Source: Aselliscus stoliczkanus
Taxonomy: Eukaryota; Chordata; Mammalia; Chiroptera; Hipposideridae
Reading direction: 5' to 3'
Length of the DNA stretch: 64,000 nt
Assembly: GCA_033961575.1 (NCBI GenBank)
Contig: CM066729.1
Span: 34,010,501 to 34,074,500, forward strand
The notes beneath the pieces are model-generated. The model was not told where the DNA came from and made no database searches. It saw nothing but the letters and a program-made list of their open reading frames with translations. Below, piece by piece: positions 10,516 to 22,220 of this stretch; position 1 is the stretch's first letter; the number at the start of each line of letters is the position of its first letter. The position numbers and the translations under genes were made by a program.

Positions 10516-11239
10516 AGGAATTAGAGTGACTGTTTTCTCTAATCTCTACTCCTTTCTGAGTTTACACCATTATTTTGTTCTTTCTGCTAAGCTGCCCTCT
10601 CTATATCGGCTAGCACATAGCTCATAATTGCTACATGGCCTTTCAGCTGCAGTATTCTTCACCAACTGGCAACTTCTCTCTTTTACTTTGGTTCAAATTC
10701 CTGAAAATCTAAGTGGACAAGCTTATTTTTCCAGTAAGGCCACAAGTTTCTGGCTAGCCTCTGGATGTATTCTTTTGGTCAGGTGTATACTCCGGGCCTA
10801 ATAAGGCTTAGCCACTTCAGAGCATGGATGGTTAGGTGTGAGGGGCTGTGAGCACACAGCCAGGCAACACAGACATATCTAGGGCATAAAGTCATCGCCA
10901 CCATACTGACACCAGTGCTCTTTATTGTCCCAAGTCCCGCTCATCAATCCTCAATTCCAAGCATCTGCTTTCTGCGTCTATGTCCCTTCCTGATCAAATG
11001 ACTTCCCTGTTTTTTCTATTGTTATATTCCTGTGTTACATATAAACTATATATCTGTAAAACTTCTCTGATGAATAATATATCCATGGCCCTGCCTTAAT
11101 CTTAAAAGCAACAGGAAGCCCCAGCAGTGCCATTTTCCACCCCCCAGGCTGTTCCATTTATGTATTTGAACAGCAAGTCAGAAATCCCACATGTCTTTAC
11201 AGAGATCCTGTTGTGCACACACCCTAAGGTGACCCCACA
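10516..11239. other. Intergenic DNA, unassigned
   Basis: Moderate G+C compared with neighbours. Possibly part of an old LTR leading into the element at 11,240, but I cannot show it. Confidence 0.35.
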
Positions 11240-11800
11240 ATGCGCTACCTTTGCAAATCTCCTCTTCTTTAGTTGAGTGTGGGTGGAACCTGTGACTTGC
11301 TTCTACCCAATAGAAAATGGCAAAGGTGAAGGGAGTTTGCAGACATAATAAAAGTTCCAGATCAGTTGATTTTGAGTTAATTGAAAGGCTTATTCTGGGT
11401 CAGCCTGATTTAATCAGTCGAGAGTCCTTGAAAGAAAGACTAGGGCTTCACCCTCCCTGCATTCTCCTGGTGGCCTGAAGAAACTGAAGAGATGAATTCT
11501 GCCAACAACATGATTGAATTTAGATACACATTTTCCCCCAGTCAAATCTCAGGTGATGCCCAGACTGCAACCTTGGGAGTCTCTGTGCAGAGGAGTCATC
11601 TAAGCCATGTGCACACTGCGAACCCACAGAAACTGTGAGATGATATTGGGTTGTTGGAAAAGTCATGACACAGTTTTGCAACGGAAAACATAGAAACAAT
11701 ACATCATGACTTTTCTGACAATCTAATAAATGTGCTTTGTAAAAATCCACTAAGGCTGTGGTCATTGGTTATGCAGCATTAGAATACACGGATACCTCAT
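11240..11800 (+). mobile_element. MLT1-like LTR (ERVL-MaLR), split by a mariner MITE
   Basis: Motifs typical of MLT1 LTRs appear in order: GGTGGAACCTGTGACTTGCT, GAATTCTGCCAACAACATGA, GAACCCACAGAAACTGTGAG, then after the MITE a decayed GGTCATTGGTTATGCAGCA and ATTAGAATAC end. This is an old solo LTR of a non-infectious retroviral relative with no coding sequence. A mariner MITE interrupts it just before its polyadenylation/AATAAATGTG region. Confidence 0.65.
11646..11726. mobile_element. Mariner-type palindromic MITE (81 bp)
   Basis: The 23-base terminal inverted repeat begins TTGGGTTGTTGGAAAAGTCA at the left. The reverse complement of the right end differs at a few positions. A TA dinucleotide flanks each end (11,644-11,645 and 11,727-11,728), as expected for Tc1/mariner. 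There is no coding sequence, and the layout parallels the human MADE1 type. Confidence 0.85.
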
Positions 11801-11989
11801 TCTAGTTCATTGTAAAAGACAGATGGTGAGAGTCCCAATGGTATTTTAGTTCTTTAGACCTCACTCTGACTTTACCTTGGACCATTTTCCTTTATTTGAG
11901 TTTTTCATGCTAAATTGTAGAAATAGAAATACCCCTATTTGGGGATTTATTCCTTTCCTGTATTTTCTTGTCTCAGTGTCTTAAGACTA

Positions 11990-12474
11990 CCTTTATTTTA
12001 TTTTATTTTTATTATTTTTTTAAGACTTTATTGGGGAATTTGGGGAGGGAACAGTGTTGGGAAATCGGGGAAGGGGAACAGACAAGTTGCTATCCTTTTT
12101 GTCCTCCAGTTTAGTTGCGGAGGACGTCACTTCACTGGCCCATGTTGGTATTATCATTGTGCTCTTCCCGGCTGAGGAGTTGGTCACCGGTCATTGGATG
12201 GGAGCTCATGGCAGTTCATTCTGGCTGCAGGCCGCTCACACTGGCTGCCAGCCACTTACAGTAGCTCATGGCAGCTCACTGTGGCAGGGGCTGCAGCCTA
12301 CACCTTTGCTGGAGACTCACAGTCTACCAGCTCCAAATTGAGTTGTTGTTCACCATCTTAGCTGTAGAGGGCGCAGTGTCATTGGCCCTCATATGTGGGA
12401 TCTGAACGGGGGCCCTGCTGCTCAGAGCTGGCATCCCAAGCCAACACTTAACCAATGCACCACTCTGCCAGCCC
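11990..12474 (-). mobile_element. tRNA-derived SINE, long type
   Basis: On the minus strand it begins with the same head as the short SINEs (GGGCTGGCAGAGTGGTGCAT), then a ~95-base segment ending at a decayed CACTGCGCCCTC. About 300 further bases of body follow, finishing in CCCCAATAAAGTCTT and an A-rich tail. The body contains imperfect GCC(G)GCAGC-type repeats. A short 11-base duplication TSTTAAGACTA is at 11,979-11,989 and 12,475-12,485 (one mismatch). Confidence 0.85.
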
Positions 12475-12485
12475 TGTTAAGACTA

Positions 12486-14285
12486 AATGTAGACCTTCTT
12501 TCAGGGAACAACACATGATCATAATATTTCTCTTCCATCCCTAATCACATAATCATTTCTTTTTCATGTCATGTCAACTATCATTTTCAGCTTTTGTTTC
12601 TGATGAGCATAGACACAATGACCCTGACTATGAAATTCACAACTACCCCTCTTTTAATGTCTAATTGTTTTTTCTCTTTATGTCAATATTTACTTAATTG
12701 TTTCAATAAAGCCATTCTTGACATTCTAGGAGTGATTACTTGAAGAATGATTTTGTAAGGCCAAAGCATTTATGTTGGGAAATTTTATCCCATAATTTAT
12801 TTCTTTGTTACCTCACCTCTAACAGTTCATGTATCAAGTTTGACTTGGTAAATTTTGACATATTTGTTTTTTTTGGTCAGTGTTTATTACTTTATTATTT
12901 ATAAGTTTCTAAATGTTCTTTATCTTGCTTACTGTATCTTTAATCTTAAAATATATGAGTGTTTTGCCTTTCTAAGAAGTTCTATGTAACACTTACCATA
13001 CTGCAGAATATGTCATACAATTTAGGAGTCAATTAATTAACTAATATGTTTTCAGATTCCACAGTGCCAGCAGTTGAGGGTATAGAGACATGAGTAGTTA
13101 ACATATATTTTATTCCCACCAGCACATACATTTTCAGAGACTTTACAAAGTCACAAAAATTATAGTGTGAATATTTGGTGCATATTCTATTTAAAAGAAA
13201 AACCTTACTTTAGAGTATGTTTAATGGTATGTGTTTGAAAAGCCAATATTTTCATTTATCATACACATGGAAATAAAAAGAAATTGAGATGAAATATTGA
13301 TGAAACAAATCTCTTCAATGTTTATTCTGCCAGAAATTCTCAAACACTGATTTGAAACTGAATGATTAAGAGTTTCTATTTCCCAAAGGGACCCCACAGG
13401 GTATGTAATCAGACTCTTGTCCACATTTGCCTGGAAAAATATACAATCACTGTGGATAGGTCTCTTATTCAATAGGGTAAAAGTCCAATTTTAATTTTAA
13501 AGGAATAATGAAATCCCAAATTTTGATGCCTGGTGGAAGTCAGGACAGGGGTGATGAATAGGAATTGTGATGTAGGTTCATTTTGATCTGCAGGGAATAA
13601 GGAAACCTCCAGTAATCACGTTGCTAAATGCATATCAGAGGAGATAATCCTAAGTGCTCTATTCAATTAATTAATTAAGCTTATATCTCATTCAGGTATA
13701 CAAATTACCCTCTTTAAGGGAAAGAAGCTTAGGGAGATATTTAGAGGGAAATTAATTCAAAGAGCTATTGTTGAAATATTAAAGTCATATGAACACCTTA
13801 TCACACAAACTATAACAGAAACTGTTTTTCCTTGTTATCGTACTCAAGTCAGTATAATGCATTGATAAGAACACACTAAACATTTCCAGAGGTAAGGTTT
13901 GTAATTTCGTTAAGTAGCAGGGCATGTTGAACACAGTTATATTGTGTTAGTTCAGAGGCGTGCACTTCTCTTCTGGAAAGCTGCCTTTGGTTAAATACCA
14001 AAATCCTGGACACTGCTGATAGTAGCCAATGTTAATTATTTTTCTCTGGGATGAGTCAAGAAGTAGATAATTTGCCATCTCGTTATTTGTACACATACAT
14101 GAATCACGGTTTCTACTTTATTGTGCGGTATGAAAGAAGTAGAATATTCATAGGCAACGGAATGAGCCTTTCTTGCATTGTTTTCCAATTGTTTTCATGT
14201 GCTCAGGAAAGAGTAAATAAAAAACAGTGCGCTTATTTAACAAAGAATGTGCTGACATCCTCGTTCTACCTAAATGTTCCAAGTT
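12486..14285. other. AT-rich intergenic DNA
   Basis: No repeat or gene recognised over about 1.8 kb. Short frames at 13,221-13,472 and 14,051-14,428 have no visible motif. It could be unique, possibly conserved, sequence. Confidence 0.45.
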
Positions 14286-14520
14286 TGCTGTGCTGTCTCT
14301 CGGCGCCTCCAGAGGGCGCCCGGGTGCCCGTTCTCTCCTCCCTGTGGCCGACCAGTTGCAGGCAGCTGAGGAGAATGAGCTTGGAGCGGCAGGGCTTAAC
14401 CCCGCGCAGCTCAGAGGTGGGATGCTGAAGGAGTCGGAGAGGCGGCTGCAACAGTGCGTCCCTCACTATCCAAGTGTATACACTTCTGAGAGCTAAAGGA
14501 AGAACTTGAGCGGGCGACAG
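14286..14520. promoter_or_regulatory. Small GC-rich, CpG-containing patch
   Basis: A local island of G+C with about a dozen CpGs inside AT-rich DNA, centred on a CTCF-like motif. Overlapping open frames on both strands reflect the composition. The patch could be an insulator or distal enhancer; that is inference. Confidence 0.4.
14306..14320 (+). promoter_or_regulatory. Candidate CTCF binding site
   Basis: CCTCCAGAGGGCGCC aligns with the CTCF core (CCACCAGGGGGCGCT type), keeping the CC-n-CC-AG-RGGGCGC positions. It lies in unique, CpG-containing sequence rather than inside one of the SINEs, which carry a weaker AGAGGGC match. Confidence 0.5.
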
Positions 14521-14949
14521 TTGGAGTATACATTGCTTTGTAGTATTTAAAAGCAGCGTGGATCACGGGCAGCTGAGCTGGTACGTGCAAGGGAAACTAC
14601 TGAATGGAATTGTGCTGGGTAGGAACCCATCTCTGATCATGCTTTGTGTACCAAATGTTCGGTGTCCTGAATCGTGCCTATGTGTAGACAGTCATTTCAT
14701 TTTCACCTGGATGGTGGGGACGTGGGTTACAATCTTTCGTTTTTCCAACAAGATACATTCAAAGCGTTATAGAACATTGTGTATTGATAGAAATATGCCC
14801 GAGTAATGGTCTAGAGAAACACATGATAATAGCACCAAAATACTTTTTTAAATGTTTCTTTGTTAGAATAAAAAAGAAAGTAAACCTAAACCATGTTACC
14901 TAATGTATTTTTACCAGATATTACTTTTAAAAGACAATAGTATATATAG

Positions 14950-14950
<1 letters not shown>
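14521..14950. other. Intergenic DNA
   Basis: No element recognised. It follows on from the GC-rich patch and may belong to the same unique block. Confidence 0.45.

Positions 14951-14951
<1 letters not shown>

Positions 14952-14992
<41 letters not shown>
14952..14992. repeat. (CA)n microsatellite
   Basis: About twenty uninterrupted AC units. Confidence 0.97.
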
Positions 14993-14994
<2 letters not shown>

Positions 14995-15443
14995 TGGACT
15001 AGATATTAAATCACTTTTACCTGTGGGTACAGACATTAAACACACCTGTAAAATACGAATGGTTTTCACATCTGTGTGCCAGAAAGAACGGTGTGTAGCT
15101 ATGCTGACAGTATGATGAAAAATACGTATCTTGTGTATACATTTTGTATGGTCTAATATGCCATGTGAATGTGTATGTTGTGTGTGTAGACAATACCATA
15201 TATATGTGACCTTTATGCAGAATTATTGCACAGTTATAAAAGTGGGTTTGATATGGATAGATTTTTGAACCTTCATAAACAATATGTCTATCTACGTGAC
15301 TTAGTATAAAGATCATCTATTGCCCCAAAAATAAATCTGAATTTAAATAATGTACTTTCACGGTTATATTTTAAATTTCTCCAGTTTCATCCAGCACTTA
15401 GTTTTTTGTGTTTTTACATTTTGGGGAAAGCTAGCTTGCTTGC

Positions 15444-15444
<1 letters not shown>

Positions 15445-15503
<59 letters not shown>
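15445..15503. repeat. (CTTT)n microsatellite
   Basis: About fourteen CTTT units, pyrimidine-pure on this strand. The lysine/glutamate/arginine-rich minus-strand frame across it is a translation artefact. Confidence 0.97.
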
Positions 15504-15504
<1 letters not shown>

Positions 15505-16478
15505 TTGAACATAAAACATTGGCTAAAGTGATTATATGAACATACAATGCACAGATATGTAAATGTAGGTTCCCTGGACTTGAGGTTACTAATAGCTGCA
15601 ATTCACAAGAGCTTTGAAAACTTGAGAGTTCTGACTGGAAGTTTACATTAGAATGTAGGCAGAAAATTGAAAGCTTCAAAAGCTCAGAACTAAACTGGAA
15701 ATAACAGAGGCTGAGGTTTTACTCTTAGTATTATTACTTAGTATTACTTAGTATTATTACTCTAAATAATGTTAGGCTGCTTATAAACTTGTATGTATTC
15801 TCTTGTACAAATGTTTGCGTGAAGCAGATACTGAATTTTATGTTCTGCTATTGCACACAAGCAAATATAACACAATTCAACACAAGAGCTATGAATTGGA
15901 GCTAACTATGCAAGACAGTATGCTAAATAAAGCCTGAGATAGCAATAAAACTTAGAAACAGCCCTGCCCTCAAAAAGTTGCCAGTCAAATGACTAGAATG
16001 GACATATTCATGAATATGAGTGTACAGTACAATACACATCTAAATAAATGCTGGTAGAGAGGGACATGCACAAGGTGTATAGATGTTTAAATGAAAGGAG
16101 AAATCTGACTTACGGTTTTTACTAAGGGCTTTATTTTGGAAGGCACTCCTCTCGGGATGGCTAGAAAGAAGAATTTTGGTGAGTGAAGATGATAATGTTC
16201 AGTGAGACATTTTTGTCTGTGTTGGCTAGGGCCTTCTTCACTGATGTCAGATGTAAGCAGTAAGAGATAGTATTATACAGATAAATGGGGCAGTATTGGA
16301 GATGGCCTTCAACATCTGGCTGGAAAGTGTGGATTTCATCATTAGTTCATGCCCAGGACCACTAATAATACAGGCATTCAGTGTCCTTTTAGAAACATTG
16401 AATCCTGTGCATAATAGTGAGAACCAGAATGAAGTTTTACAATAACTTTATAATGTATTTATTGTATATTTACCATAT
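15504..16478. other. Intergenic DNA with ancient-repeat hints
   Basis: A patchy TTACTTAGTATTA repeat lies at 15,729-15,765. The stretch around 15,905-16,060 (ACAGTATGCTAAATAAAGCC, GCCCTGCCCTCAAAAAGTTG) resembles an old mammal-wide repeat that I cannot name. Nothing else was seen. Confidence 0.35.
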
Positions 16479-16479
16479 T

Positions 16480-16585
16480 AGAATATAAGTTCCAAGACAC
16501 AGAAGTCTTTTTCAGTATTATATCCACAGAACATAGACATTTGTTGAAAAATATTTATCTACTATACAAATGAGTGAATGAATGG
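16480..16585 (+). mobile_element. L2 3' terminal fragment
   Basis: GAATATAAGTTCCAAGACAC followed by a decayed 'stored-phrase' end and AATGAGTGAATGAATG is the usual L2 terminus. Short and diverged. Confidence 0.5.
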
Positions 16586-17410
16586 TAAATAAGGATAAGG
16601 CCAAGATTCTATATTATTTACATTTAGTTTCCCTAATAGTCATCTGGAATTAACATCCTCAAAATTCACCAAGTTTTTAGAGCTATTGTTCCAAATGATT
16701 CCATTATGGTGCAGGTAATGCAAAGCAAGTTCCCTAGAATAGCCACTATTGATGTGGTTCTATTTTTAACCTCTTTCATGAATAGCCTTGCCTTCGCCTT
16801 TTAAAAAGGGTTATTAAGATAATTATAAACTGCATAACTATTCATGCAGAATTTACCAGTTCATTTTCACATCTCTACAGTAGACATATTGTGGATATAT
16901 AGTAACACATGTTAAGCAAATAAATTCAAGGAAAGAGTTGAAGAGTTTTAGGAATGCCTTTTCACCCTGAAATATGTATTTACCTCTTTGGATGCTCCAA
17001 ATATTTGGTTGTCTGCAAGTTAGTTTAGTGCAAACTTTCCAGAGCCTCTTTATAATTCTGGGGATGCTAAGTATTCCCTTAAAATATCCTTCACTATTTG
17101 CTTCCATAGTTTTGGGGGGCTCTGAGGTAGCATGCTTGAGGTCCCAGCTCTATACACAGATGTAGTCATTTTCTCTGTCCCTGTGTATTGGTATCTGTAC
17201 CTTATATGGACAGGGATGGACATATGTAAAGAACCCAGTGAAGAAAAAAATGTTTTGTTATTTGAAAGGATGATACGAAATAAAAATACACATTTTAAAG
17301 AAACTTATAAACTTATAAATGAGGTTCACTCAACTAAGTTATACATGCCTGTGAACTGTCATACAAATGAAAAGGCCAAATAAACAATGTCATCAAACCA
17401 AAAACATAAA
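16586..17410. other. AT-rich intergenic DNA
   Basis: No recognised element. Frames at 16,853-17,383 on both strands have no known motif. Confidence 0.45.
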
Positions 17411-17412
17411 AA

Positions 17413-17444
<32 letters not shown>

Positions 17445-17446
17445 AC
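17413..17446. repeat. (AATA)n microsatellite
   Basis: About eight AAAT/AATA units. It may be the remains of a retroposon tail, but no SINE body is visible next to it. Confidence 0.9.
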
Positions 17447-17584
17447 ACCTGGTGTTTCCCCTTCTGCCCAGGAAAGATTTTTTTTTCTCCTCTGCTGAAG
17501 ATTTATGTATCTTGACTTACCTTTTTATCTGATTCATCTGAAAAATACAGGGGTGGAATTTCTCAGTTTAAAAATATGTGTTGA

Positions 17585-17701
17585 GGGCCGGCTGAGTAGC
17601 ATGGTGGTTAAGCGCTGGCTTGGGAAGCCAGCAGCCCCAGTTCGGGTCCCACATATGAGGGCCAGTGACACTGCCCTCAAAAAAATAAAAAAATAAAAAT
17701 A
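17585..17701 (+). mobile_element. tRNA-derived SINE, short type A
   Basis: GGGCCGGCTGAGTAGCATGG head, B box GTTCGGGTCCC, end GCCAGTGACACTGCCCTC, then an A-rich tail with AAAAAT units. The duplication AAAATATGTGTTGA / AAAATATGTTTTGA is at 17,571-17,584 and 17,702-17,715 (one mismatch). Confidence 0.9.
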
Positions 17702-17715
17702 AAAATATGTTTTGA

Positions 17716-18446
17716 AGGGGCTTATATGTGTCAGTTAAACTAAGAATGCAGGGTTTGTTTCACTTTGATTTAACCTGCACAGAGTCAGGCTTTTTCTTTT
17801 AACAGTGTCTGTGTCCTGATCTCTGTTCTGCTGGACCTTCTGTTAATGCTTTATTTTTAGCCCGTGTGAGAGGAGGAAGTAAGATATAGAGACCCAAGAA
17901 CTTGACCTATTCTAAGCCCTGGGCAGGGCTGGACCAGAGTAATGGGTTAGAGGAAGCAAATCTTATTCAAATAAAGCTGGATTTTTCAGTTTCAGAGAAA
18001 TGTGCTGCAGTGTGTACTGCAGGTTTCCCCCCTAGTGGTTGAGTTAAAGTTGTTCCTTTTTTTTTTTTTTTTTTTGACAGTTGAAATATGCTTTTCTTCA
18101 TATGCTGGAGTTAGTTTGGTCAAAATTCTTTAACTTGTATTTTTAAACACATGTTTCAAGAAAGCATATGATTTTCTTTAAATGATCATTTTGAGAGGTA
18201 CAAAAACAATGCCTTGGAAAGCGTACTGTGGCTTTTCTTTATTCTTTGGAAGGCTAAGCATTCCAAAACTACACAAATACAAAATATGTGGATATAATGG
18301 AAATTTTCTACTCCTGGATCTTATATTGTGCTTCTCTTTTTTAGCGTAGAGAAAAGTTTCTTCTTTCTCTGGTGTCCTGATGTCACTATTTTCTTTAGTC
18401 AAAGTCACTGAATCAGTTTAACATGATTTTGAGCCTTTCCAACCAG
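17716..18446. other. Intergenic DNA
   Basis: Contains a poly-T run at about 18,057-18,075 not attached to a recognisable SINE. Otherwise nothing seen. Confidence 0.45.
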
Positions 18447-18447
18447 A

Positions 18448-18570
18448 CTGTAAACTCCTGAAAGGAAGTAAAGGAATTTCATGCTTCCTTTGAATCTCTC
18501 TATTATACTAAACACACTGCCAGCAACAAACAGCACTGAAGTGTGTTTGTTTGTTGACAAATAAATGTTA
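18448..18570 (+). mobile_element. L2-like 3' fragment
   Basis: GACTGTAAACTCCTGAAAGG...CACTGCCAGCAACAAACAG...GACAAATAAATG follows the L2 terminal pattern, with heavy divergence. Confidence 0.4.
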
Positions 18571-19420
18571 ACTTCTCTTTTTTTTTTTTTTCCACACAAG
18601 TTTAAATAAGTAGCTGTCATAGAGCGGTGACATCTAAGGGGCAAAATGGCAGTCTTTCTAGAAGCTCTGTATACTGGAATTATTACACCAGACACACCAC
18701 AGTAGAAAGAGAAATTTCCTTCTCCTCAAATCAACTGTTTAAAATGAGATGTCTTTTTTAAAATAATGTTTGAAATATGGAGGTATCTATAAAGGCATAA
18801 AGCTTGCCTTTACTTGGTAAAGCTATTTCTATCTGGAATAGATACCTTCTGGCAAACCTGTGTCTCCGGGGTGTTGTGTAACTGCAGGTGGAATATTGCG
18901 AAGTCAGAACTGCTGAAAGGGGGGCGATGAGAAGTGTTCCTAGCAGCAAGAATTAACCTTAAGCAACCTTAGTTTAGGGTCATTACCATACTGCAGAGCT
19001 GTTCCTGGGTGGGGGTAGGCTTGGAGGGGGTCACATATTTTTTATAATGAGTATATTTATGAGCATACAACAACCTGCCACCATGATGTATAAAAATGAG
19101 AGTTAGCAGCAGCAAACTGCTATAATATTTTAGCAAGTGCCAAAGGAAACTAACACAGGATTTGTGGCGGTACTGTTGTTGTTCACAGCAGTGAAGAACT
19201 TCTCTTCTTTCTCTAGTCCGAAAACTAACATAGAGCTCTTGGTTCCTAAGATGTATTCTTTTCTGGTCTCAGGCTCATTAATGATGGAAGTAGGAGGGAG
19301 AGGGTAGAAAGCTGCAGCTGCAGCTGTGGGCACTCAGATCATTTGTCACCTGGCATGAAGTTAGTGTTGGCAGCTCTGGAGTTCCAGCACAGAACACCAG
19401 GGAGCAAGTGCCAGCTGATT
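18571..19420. other. Intergenic DNA
   Basis: Poly-T at about 18,580-18,592. Otherwise no recognised element. Several CpGs at 18,620-18,930 are of uncertain meaning. Confidence 0.4.
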
Positions 19421-19424
19421 GTTG

Positions 19425-19690
19425 TTCCTCACCAGCTTGCTGGCTAACTCTGACTCATTCTTCAGATCTCTGCTGAAGTGTGGCTTCCTCCGGGTAGCTT
19501 TGCCCGACCTCTCTAGAATAGACTTAACACCTTTCTCTCTACTATCGTGGCCCTGTGTTCTCATCCTTGCCATCGCTTCCCACTTGAGGACCTGCCTGCC
19601 CTCCTCACTAGACTAAAGGCAAGAGCTAAGTCTTGTCCAATCGTGCTCAGTGTCTGCCTTACAACAGATTTGTGACTATTTATGAATACT
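19425..19690 (+). mobile_element. L2 3' end
   Basis: CTCATTCTTCAGATCTCTGC, TGAAGTGTGGCTTCCTCCGG and a terminal CTAGACTAAAGGCAAGAGC...GTGCTCAGTGTCTGCC stretch match the order of L2 3' sequence. The gene-like open frames on both strands come from this repeat. Confidence 0.65.
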
Positions 19691-19845
19691 GCCTGTTTCA
19701 TGATGGTTTAATGACTATGTACGGGCTTTGATATCAGTAAAAGTTGCATTTGACTCTGTGTCACATATAAGAGGAGAAGCCACAAAACTCTTAGTGTCTT
19801 CATCTACTATCGGGGGCAGTTGTTTACCTGCCTCTTAAAAGTGGT

Positions 19846-19847
<2 letters not shown>

Positions 19848-19881
<34 letters not shown>

Positions 19882-19905
19882 CAACAACAGCAATAATAAT
19901 AATAT
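19848..19905. repeat. (AAT)n / (AAC)n microsatellite
   Basis: ATA/ATT trinucleotide units with an internal block of ACA units. Confidence 0.95.
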
Positions 19906-19944
19906 TTTTATTCTATGATTATTTTCTCATGAACTTCCTAATTG

Positions 19945-20070
19945 TTAACTGAGTCAATCCTCAAACTGATTATCATTCTATTTTATATAAGAAATAGAGG
20001 CACTGAAAGATTAAGTTACTTGCCCAAGGTCATAGAGAGAAAAAGTGAAAGACCTGGAATAATACCCTGG
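19945..20070 (-). mobile_element. MIR SINE fragment
   Basis: GAAATAGAGGCACTGAAAGA then TTAAGTTACTTGCCCAAGGT is the reverse-complement MIR core. Old, with no target duplication expected. Confidence 0.65.
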
Positions 20071-20079
20071 AGAGAGTAA

Positions 20080-20830
20080 ACTGGTACTAAGTGCTGGGAT
20101 GGGGTGTACTGCAATTTTATTTTGGGAAGACTGATTCCCATGTAAATGAGAAATTACCCCACACAATTAAGAACGGTTTGTTCCCTGACTCCAGGGCCTT
20201 CTGTGCAGATACTTTATTGGTAAAATTATGTCATTAGCAGTTCTTTAAAAATTATAATTTTTAGTGCTTACATATGATAACACTGTGTCTGTATTATAAT
20301 TTCATTTAATAATTTTGTTTTTGGTTAATATTCTTTTAGTTTTGGAAATCCCCCTATTGTTTCCAATTTTAGCCTATGTAAACAGGCTTGACATGCTGCT
20401 TTACATAACAGATGTACCTCCTAAATAATCATATTTAGAAGATTAATTAACATCTAATAATAAGGTTGTTAAAACTGGCGGGGGAGGGGGATGCATTTCT
20501 ACTAAGAACTAAACAGGCCAAAACAGGCATTTTAAAATGAGTTCATGCTTAAGGAAATAACAAGAAAAAAAATAAAATTGCAGATGGAAATAAATTACTA
20601 TTTCTTGAGTGACCATGATATGCTATGACCTACAAAGGTCAGCATTATAATCACCATTTCACTGTGATTAGCTGGGGCTCAAAGACATTGAATGACCAGA
20701 TCAGGCCTCTTTCGTGGCACAAACAGGATTCAAATACAAGTCTCCCTTCTGGGCCCTTTATCTCTTTCATCCCACCATGTGATCTACACAGCATGCTAAC
20801 AGTCAGTGCTCATAGCTCCACATGATACCT
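20080..20830. other. AT-rich intergenic DNA
   Basis: Possible trace of another MIR at 20,640-20,710 (CACTGTGATTAGCTGGGGCT), too weak to call. Otherwise nothing. Confidence 0.4.
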
Positions 20831-20837
20831 AACTTTT

Positions 20838-20920
20838 GTGAGCCTCAGTTTCCTCTTGTGTAAAATACAAACAGTAATTCTCACTGCATAAGGTTTTTGA
20901 ATGTTATATGGAGAATAAGA
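20838..20920 (+). mobile_element. MIR SINE fragment
   Basis: GAGCCTCAGTTTCCTCTTGT, GTAAAATACAAACAGTAATT and TGCATAAGGTTTTTGAATG follow the central and 3' part of MIR. Confidence 0.55.
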
Positions 20921-20999
20921 TTCTAAGGAATATATCTTAGGGCTCAGTATTAGCTCTGAGGTTGATAGATGTATCATAAAGCACTCTCTCAAACTGATA

Positions 21000-21505
21000 G
21001 AGCTTGGGAATCTCCTAGTAGTTGAGGGACTGGCAGAAGGCTTGTGAACAATTAAAGGGGTTCTTAATAAGCTTTCCCCAAATATGCAATTTTGGCATGA
21101 CTATTTTGAGCTGAAGGCAATCAAAACCAAGCAGACTCAAGAAAAACTTTTACCTTCCTTTAATTGCCTAAAGAATTTAGATGGGGGCCTGGCCCAGAAA
21201 GATAGGTAACCTATCTGTGGGGCAGGAAAAGCATATAATTACCAAACCTGTTATTATTAATGTCCTGTGAATTACACTCTGCCCCCTTGAAACCCCAGAC
21301 CCCATCCCATTCCTCGCTCAGGATGTCATATAAACCTCAACAGCTGGTCCTATCCTTCGGCCTCACTGTCTTTGTAGAGCCCCTGTATGTCTATAATTAC
21401 ATTAGTTTTCTCGTGTTAATCTGTCTTTTGTTAATGTCATTAATAGACCAGCCAGAAGAACCTGGAAAAGAGGAAAAATATTTCCTCCTCAACACAATCC
21501 ATATT
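21000..21505 (+). mobile_element. Solo LTR, probable class I endogenous retrovirus
   Basis: LTR-like order is visible: a purine-rich left part, CCTTCCTTTAATTGCC, GAAACCCCAGACCCCATCCC, a TATA-like CATATAAACCTCAACAG, GTAGAGCCCCTGTATGTCT near the expected start/polyA region, then a GACCAGCCAGAAGAACCTGG U5-like end. There is no internal viral coding sequence next to it. The subfamily is not named. The plus-strand 110-codon frame lies within the LTR and is not a gene. Confidence 0.5.
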
Positions 21506-22220
21506 CTCAGACACGAATCTAGGCAATTGAGATTCAGAGCTTCAGAAGCTGAGTGGGTCACTGTGTTTGTTTTTAACAAGTTCCCTTGGTGATTTTGATG
21601 ATATATTACATGACAACCAGAGACATAGGCAAGTAGACAGATAAGGCTGAAGGGAGGATGAAAAGTTTAAGATGAGACAGAAATTTGGCAGTCGTTGGAT
21701 ACTGGTTGAAAAATAGACTGAACTCATACCTCATGGGACAGCATGGCTGGAAACTATAAGGATTCAAAAACAACTCAGGACTTGAACGCTTATTTTCCCA
21801 GGCCATTGAAAATACAAAACACATTAAAGTCACTTGAAATCAAAAGCAGGACTAATACAGAAATGGCAGACAGAAAAGGGTTGACTGAGGTAGGTATGAT
21901 GTGCTTTAAAGCAGAGTTGATTATGAGAGTAAAAACACTGGATCCTTGATACTTGTGTATTATAATTACAAGTACACTTTCTAGACTAAGAAACCTGATT
22001 TGAATTTTTATTAAGTGCAGTGTCTTAGGATTCATTCCTACTCTCTTTGCATTTCCACTGGATTTTTTCTAGCCTTACATACTCCATAGCCATTGATGAA
22101 ATGGATCTTCACTACTACATAAGGAACGTCCTGCCTCGTTCAAAGAGAGTTCTCAAGAAACAGTTTTTGAGTTAATTACTTTGTAACCCATATTTTCATT
22201 ATTTTTAATACTTGACCGAA
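21506..22220. other. Intergenic DNA
   Basis: Overlapping short frames on both strands, none with a recognised motif. No repeat identified. Confidence 0.45.

Noticed and set aside
12361..12375. CTCF site in the SINE (AGAGGGCGCAG)
   Set aside because: Only the right half of the CTCF core is present; the conserved CC-n-CC left half is missing.
14051..14496. Overlapping frames of 66-125 codons around the GC-rich patch
   Set aside because: Open in three frames and both strands because of G+C content; no conserved motif or splice structure seen.
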